Part shown: positions 61,503 through 64,000 of the stretch, in pieces
How positions within the stretch are numbered: the first letter of the stretch is position 1
How the letters are laid out: every line of letters begins with the position of its first letter
Source: QPIN01 sp965224575
GTDB taxonomy: Bacteria > Pseudomonadota > Gammaproteobacteria > Methylococcales > Methylomonadaceae
Assembly (NCBI GenBank): GCA_965224575.1
Contig: CBDCZQ010000006.1
Span: 3,038,001 to 3,102,000 of the forward strand
Length of the DNA stretch: 64,000 nt
Reading direction: 5' to 3'
Made by a program: the position numbers and the translations under genes
Notes under the pieces: model-generated
Databases searched by the model: none
Told to the model about the DNA's origin: nothing
What the model saw: the letters and a program-made list of their open reading frames with translations, nothing else

Positions 61503-62336
61503 ATGAATAAACAAATTTTAAAAGTTAGTTTTCTTACATTAATCTTATTGCCGTTATTAGCAACGGCAGCTAAAGATGAAACGAACTGGAATAATGTATT
61601 AAAAGATCAGTACTTCTCAGGAAAAACAATCGAAGAATCAAATAATGTTATTGAGATTGAAGCACCTTATCGTGCAGAAGACCCTGCCTTGGTTCCTGTG
61701 AAAATCATTAGTAAGATTAAACAAAGGAAAGATAGGTATATCAAAAAACTGACTGTTTTTGTAGATAAAAACCCCTTTCCTTTTGTAGGTGAATTTGAAT
61801 TTACCCCAGAGACTGGAAAGGCTGATTTAGCAATGCGAGTACGTGTCAATAGCTATAGTTATATTAGAGCCGTTGCAGAAATGAATGACGGAAAACTTTA
61901 TATGAGTAAAAAATTTGTCAAAGCCAGTGGTGGCTGTTCTGCCCCTATTGGTGCTGATCTGGATGTAGCTATGAAGCGATTGGGGAAAATGAAATTCAGA
62001 ATGGATAAAGGCCTTAAAGAAGGCGAGCCAGCATTAACTCAATTGTTGATTAGCCATCCCAATATTACCGGTATGCAAATGGATCAGGTTACACGGTTTA
62101 TTAGAAAATCTCATTTTGTTGATCAAGTAAAAGTTACTTTTGATGGCAAGCCAGTATTAACTGCAAAAATTGATATTGCAATCAGTGCTGACCCTAATTT
62201 CAGGTTTTATTTTGTACCGAATAAAAAAGGTGAGCTGAAAGCAGAATTTAGCGATACTTCTTGTGAGTCGCCTACAAGTAGGGATATGTGTAAATCAGGG
62301 GAAAATTATTCTACGAGTCAGATGGTGAACCCGTAA
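61503..62336 (+). CDS. Quinoprotein dehydrogenase-associated SoxYZ-like carrier protein
   Basis: A 277-residue periplasmic protein: signal peptide VSFLTLILLPLLATAAKD, then a SoxY-like part ending KFVKASGGCSAPIG with the conserved carrier Cys, and a SoxZ-like part (GMQMDQVTRFIRKSHFVDQV, VLTAKIDIAISADPNFRF). This fused family accompanies PQQ-dependent alcohol dehydrogenases rather than sulfur oxidation. No such dehydrogenase is in the window. ATG 61503 after GAGGAAAAG was chosen. Confidence 0.9.
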   Translation: MNKQILKVSFLTLILLPLLATAAKDETNWNNVLKDQYFSGKTIEESNNVIEIEAPYRAEDPALVPVKIISKIKQRKDRYIKKLTVFVDKNPFPFVGEFEFTPETGKADLAMRVRVNSYSYIRAVAEMNDGKLYMSKKFVKASGGCSAPIGADLDVAMKRLGKMKFRMDKGLKEGEPALTQLLISHPNITGMQMDQVTRFIRKSHFVDQVKVTFDGKPVLTAKIDIAISADPNFRFYFVPNKKGELKAEFSDTSCESPTSRDMCKSGENYSTSQMVNP

Positions 62337-62401
62337 ATAAACTTAATTTACTATTCAAAGCTGTCATATTTTTTTAATAGTTAGATTTAAAAAGGAAAAT
62401 C

Positions 62402-62869
62402 ATGAATACTAAAAAGACAATTTTAGCATCATTAATTACAATACTTGTTTTACCTGTGTTTTCAGTACAGGCGGAAAAAATTCCCCGCTCAGGAGTGCCT
62501 GAAGCGGTGGTTAAAATGATAAAAAAAGAACATCCCGAAGCAAAACTTATTGAAATTGACAAAGAAGTCCATTTTGACGAGGTGCTTTATGAGGTTAAAT
62601 ATAAAATCAACGGTGTAAAATTTGAGACTTTATTTACACCAAAAGGAGAGAATTTTGGTGAGGAAATAGAAATTCCACTTTCAGAATTACCTCAAGCGAT
62701 TGTAAAGACACTTGAGAAAACCTTTAAACAACTCAAAATTGAAAAAGCAGAAAAAATTGTAGCCCCCGATGGGCGCGTTGAATATGAAGTGGATGTTGAA
62801 GGCGATGGGCAAGAATGGGAAATAGAATTAACACCAGAAGGAAAAATTTTACTTAAAGAATTGGATTAA
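62402..62869 (+). CDS. Secreted PepSY-like domain protein
   Basis: A 155-residue protein with a signal peptide (ILASLITILVLPVFSVQA) and two PepSY-like repeats (about 30-85 and 95-155): VVKMIKKEHPEAKLIEID, then YEVKYKINGVKFE; IVKTLEKTFKQLKIEKAEKI, then YEVDVEGDGQEWEIEL. Such proteins sit in the periplasm; a role in folding or inhibition is proposed for the family. Ribosome site AAAAGGA. Unlinked to the preceding pair by 65 bp but co-directional. Confidence 0.82.
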   Translation: MNTKKTILASLITILVLPVFSVQAEKIPRSGVPEAVVKMIKKEHPEAKLIEIDKEVHFDEVLYEVKYKINGVKFETLFTPKGENFGEEIEIPLSELPQAIVKTLEKTFKQLKIEKAEKIVAPDGRVEYEVDVEGDGQEWEIELTPEGKILLKELD

Positions 62870-62880
62870 TCAATATTTTC

Positions 62881-62939
62881 GACCAAACTATCTCAAGAAG
62901 AATATAGTTATTCTACCTGACAATTGAGAGGGTTTGGTC
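62881..62939. other. Long two-level hairpin downstream of the PepSY-like gene
   Basis: The arms GACCAAACTATCTCAA (62881-62896) and TTGAGAGGGTTTGGTC (62924-62939) pair at 14 of 16 positions. Inside, AGAATATAGTTATTCT forms a second 6-bp stem. There is no T-run afterwards, so it is not a classic terminator; a structured RNA, attenuator or mobile-element end is possible. The flanks to 63020 hold no gene. Confidence 0.45.
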
Positions 62940-63029
62940 AGAGCAAAAGGATTATAGCTGTAGTGATTACAAATTATCATTGCAAAGCAATCAAGCGCTA
63001 TTATCTTCTATTAATTTACCTTGTATCGC

Positions 63030-63374
63030 ATGCACAAGTTTAGAAATCAAGAAATTGATGGTTCACACTACGAAGGACTTATTTCGAGCATGCGCCATGT
63101 GCGTAATAGGCTGACTTTTTTCGTTCTATTTGCGATTTACTGTTTGCTCTCCGTTTTGGCTACAACCGATAAAATATTGTATCTGGAATCGGCTATACAA
63201 ATGCCTCTGCTTAATATTGAACTGCCGTTACTGTCATTTTATACGGTTATGCCTTTATTTTTATTGGTCTTGCAGTTTAACTTGTTCTATTCGCTACACA
63301 CCTACCGAGGTTTTCTAAAAAGAACCCTAAAATATCATCCATCGGCATTAAATATATTACCTACGGGATACTGA
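63030..63374 (+). CDS. Small membrane protein, possibly truncated
   Basis: A 114-residue protein with three hydrophobic segments (TFFVLFAIYCLLSVLA, MPLLNIELPLLSFYTVMPLF, LFLLVLQFNLFYSL). The layout resembles the membrane N terminus of some pentapeptide-repeat proteins, but the repeats are absent and the C terminus runs into a fragment of another frame. No good ribosome site is visible. Function unknown; it could be the 5' part of a deleted gene. Confidence 0.5.
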   Translation: MHKFRNQEIDGSHYEGLISSMRHVRNRLTFFVLFAIYCLLSVLATTDKILYLESAIQMPLLNIELPLLSFYTVMPLFLLVLQFNLFYSLHTYRGFLKRTLKYHPSALNILPTGY

Positions 63375-63466
63375 CTAAAGACGAAGCTGAAGCCATTGCT
63401 CAGCGAGTAACTGAACCGAGAGCAAGGGAACGCATGGGGTTACATTCTTTGCAGAAAAAACCTTAA
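63344..63466 (+). pseudogene. C-terminal gene fragment, family not recognised
   Basis: A shifted frame reads GIKYITYGILTKDEAEAIAQ then RVTEPRARERMGLHSLQKKP and stops at TAA 63466. It overlaps the end of the membrane protein and has no start of its own, so it looks like the tail of a gene whose body was deleted. No function is assigned. Confidence 0.45.
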
Positions 63467-63542
63467 GGAATTATTTTTGTCGTTCCCACTATCTCTATTG
63501 TCACCGTGTTAATCATATACCCTCTAGCAATAACCATAAATA

Positions 63543-64000
63543 ATGAATGTAACAGAAGCCTTAAAACAGCGGAAATCAGTCCGTGCTTTCTTAAACAAAG
63601 CAGTCGAAAAAAGTAAAATTAATGCAATTCTTGAAGCTGCCAGTCATGCACCATCAGGGGTTAATACTCAGCCGTGGCAAGTTGTTGTTGTGACGGGAGC
63701 TAAAAAGCAAGCATTGCAAGGACAAATAGAAACAGCCTTTCGCTCTGGGGATAAAGGCAAGGCGGATTATCCTTACTACCCAGAAAAATGGCTAGAGCCG
63801 TATAAATCACGCCGTAAAGCTTGTGGCTTGCAACTGTATTCTACTTTAGGGATTACGCGTGAAGATAAGCAACGTCAGTTAGATCAATGGGCAGCTAATT
63901 ACCGTGCTTTTGACGCGCCTGTTATGTTGCTATTTTTTATGGAAAGTGCAATGAAAACAGGTTCTTTTATGGATTATGGAATGTTTCTGCAATCTGTGAT
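63543..64000 (+). CDS. Nitroreductase-family protein (partial, 3' end outside window)
   Basis: The first 152 residues of an FMN-dependent nitroreductase: MNVTEALKQRKSVRAFLNK (RxSxR FMN motif), AASHAPSGVNTQPWQVVVV (P-S-x-x-N-x-Q-P-W), and FDAPVMLLFFME. The frame is open at the window end. NAD(P)H-dependent reduction of nitro or quinone compounds is the family role. No strong ribosome site; ATG 63543 precedes the conserved motif by the usual distance. Confidence 0.92.
   Translation, partial: MNVTEALKQRKSVRAFLNKAVEKSKINAILEAASHAPSGVNTQPWQVVVVTGAKKQALQGQIETAFRSGDKGKADYPYYPEKWLEPYKSRRKACGLQLYSTLGITREDKQRQLDQWAANYRAFDAPVMLLFFMESAMKTGSFMDYGMFLQSV

Overview
The window is AT-rich bacterial DNA, most likely from a gammaproteobacterium. 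A methanotroph or other C1-using relative is the best guess. It carries a two-subunit NAD-dependent formate dehydrogenase of the methylotroph type, and a metallo-hydrolase plus SoxYZ-like carrier pair that normally accompanies PQQ-dependent alcohol dehydrogenases. No rRNA, tRNA or CRISPR array was recognised, so the taxonomic call is inference.

Layout. 1-2.1 kb: a tyrosinase cut by the window edge, a small partner protein and a lipoprotein, all on the minus strand. 2.5-15.8 kb: an NAD-linked bidirectional [NiFe] hydrogenase locus. Maturation genes hypF-C-D-E run leftward. hoxF-U-Y-H, the protease hoxW and hypA-B run rightward from the same intergenic region. A polyphosphate kinase 2 gene and a frameshifted acetyltransferase sit between hoxY and hoxH. 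15.8-26.3 kb: a decaying accessory region. It holds a phosphonate-synthesis operon (PEP mutase, phosphonoacetaldehyde reductase, phosphonopyruvate decarboxylase) whose first gene is split by a 282-bp repeat. It also holds an IS4-family element that splits a DUF4336 gene, with a perfect 9-bp target duplication, and several pseudogenes.

26.4-47 kb: a dense set of small redox, electrophile-response and regulatory genes: an old-yellow-enzyme, two TetR regulators with visible operators, YciI and ABM proteins, an SGNH hydrolase, two PNPOx-like flavoproteins, a CMD/AhpD-like protein, glutaredoxin, a haloalkane-dehalogenase-like hydrolase, three AraC regulators, NAD(P)-binding reductases and a DUF1772 protein. 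Embedded at 40.4-43.0 kb is a copper-peptide type RiPP operon: a secreted precursor with six (E/D)GKCG motifs, an MNIO (DUF692) enzyme, its DUF2063 partner and a DoxX-like membrane protein. A halogenase-like flavoprotein and a membrane redoxin lie directly upstream.

47.2-63.5 kb: a sigma54-dependent PAS regulator, a tri-heme cytochrome lipoprotein next to the AMMECR1/MEMO/radical-SAM trio, a ZIP metal transporter with two internal cyclic-nucleotide-binding-like domains, the formate dehydrogenase, and the quinoprotein-associated pair. The window ends in a partial nitroreductase.

Two themes stand out. First, two duplicated gene pairs (ABM+methyltransferase at 16.5 and 21.5 kb; DJ-1/PfpI+reductase at 35.7 and 43.1 kb) have decayed reciprocally, so each copy keeps a different good gene. 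Second, several families of short dispersed repeats and MITE-like elements mark insertion sites and gene ends throughout. Several insertions can be reversed on paper to restore intact reading frames.
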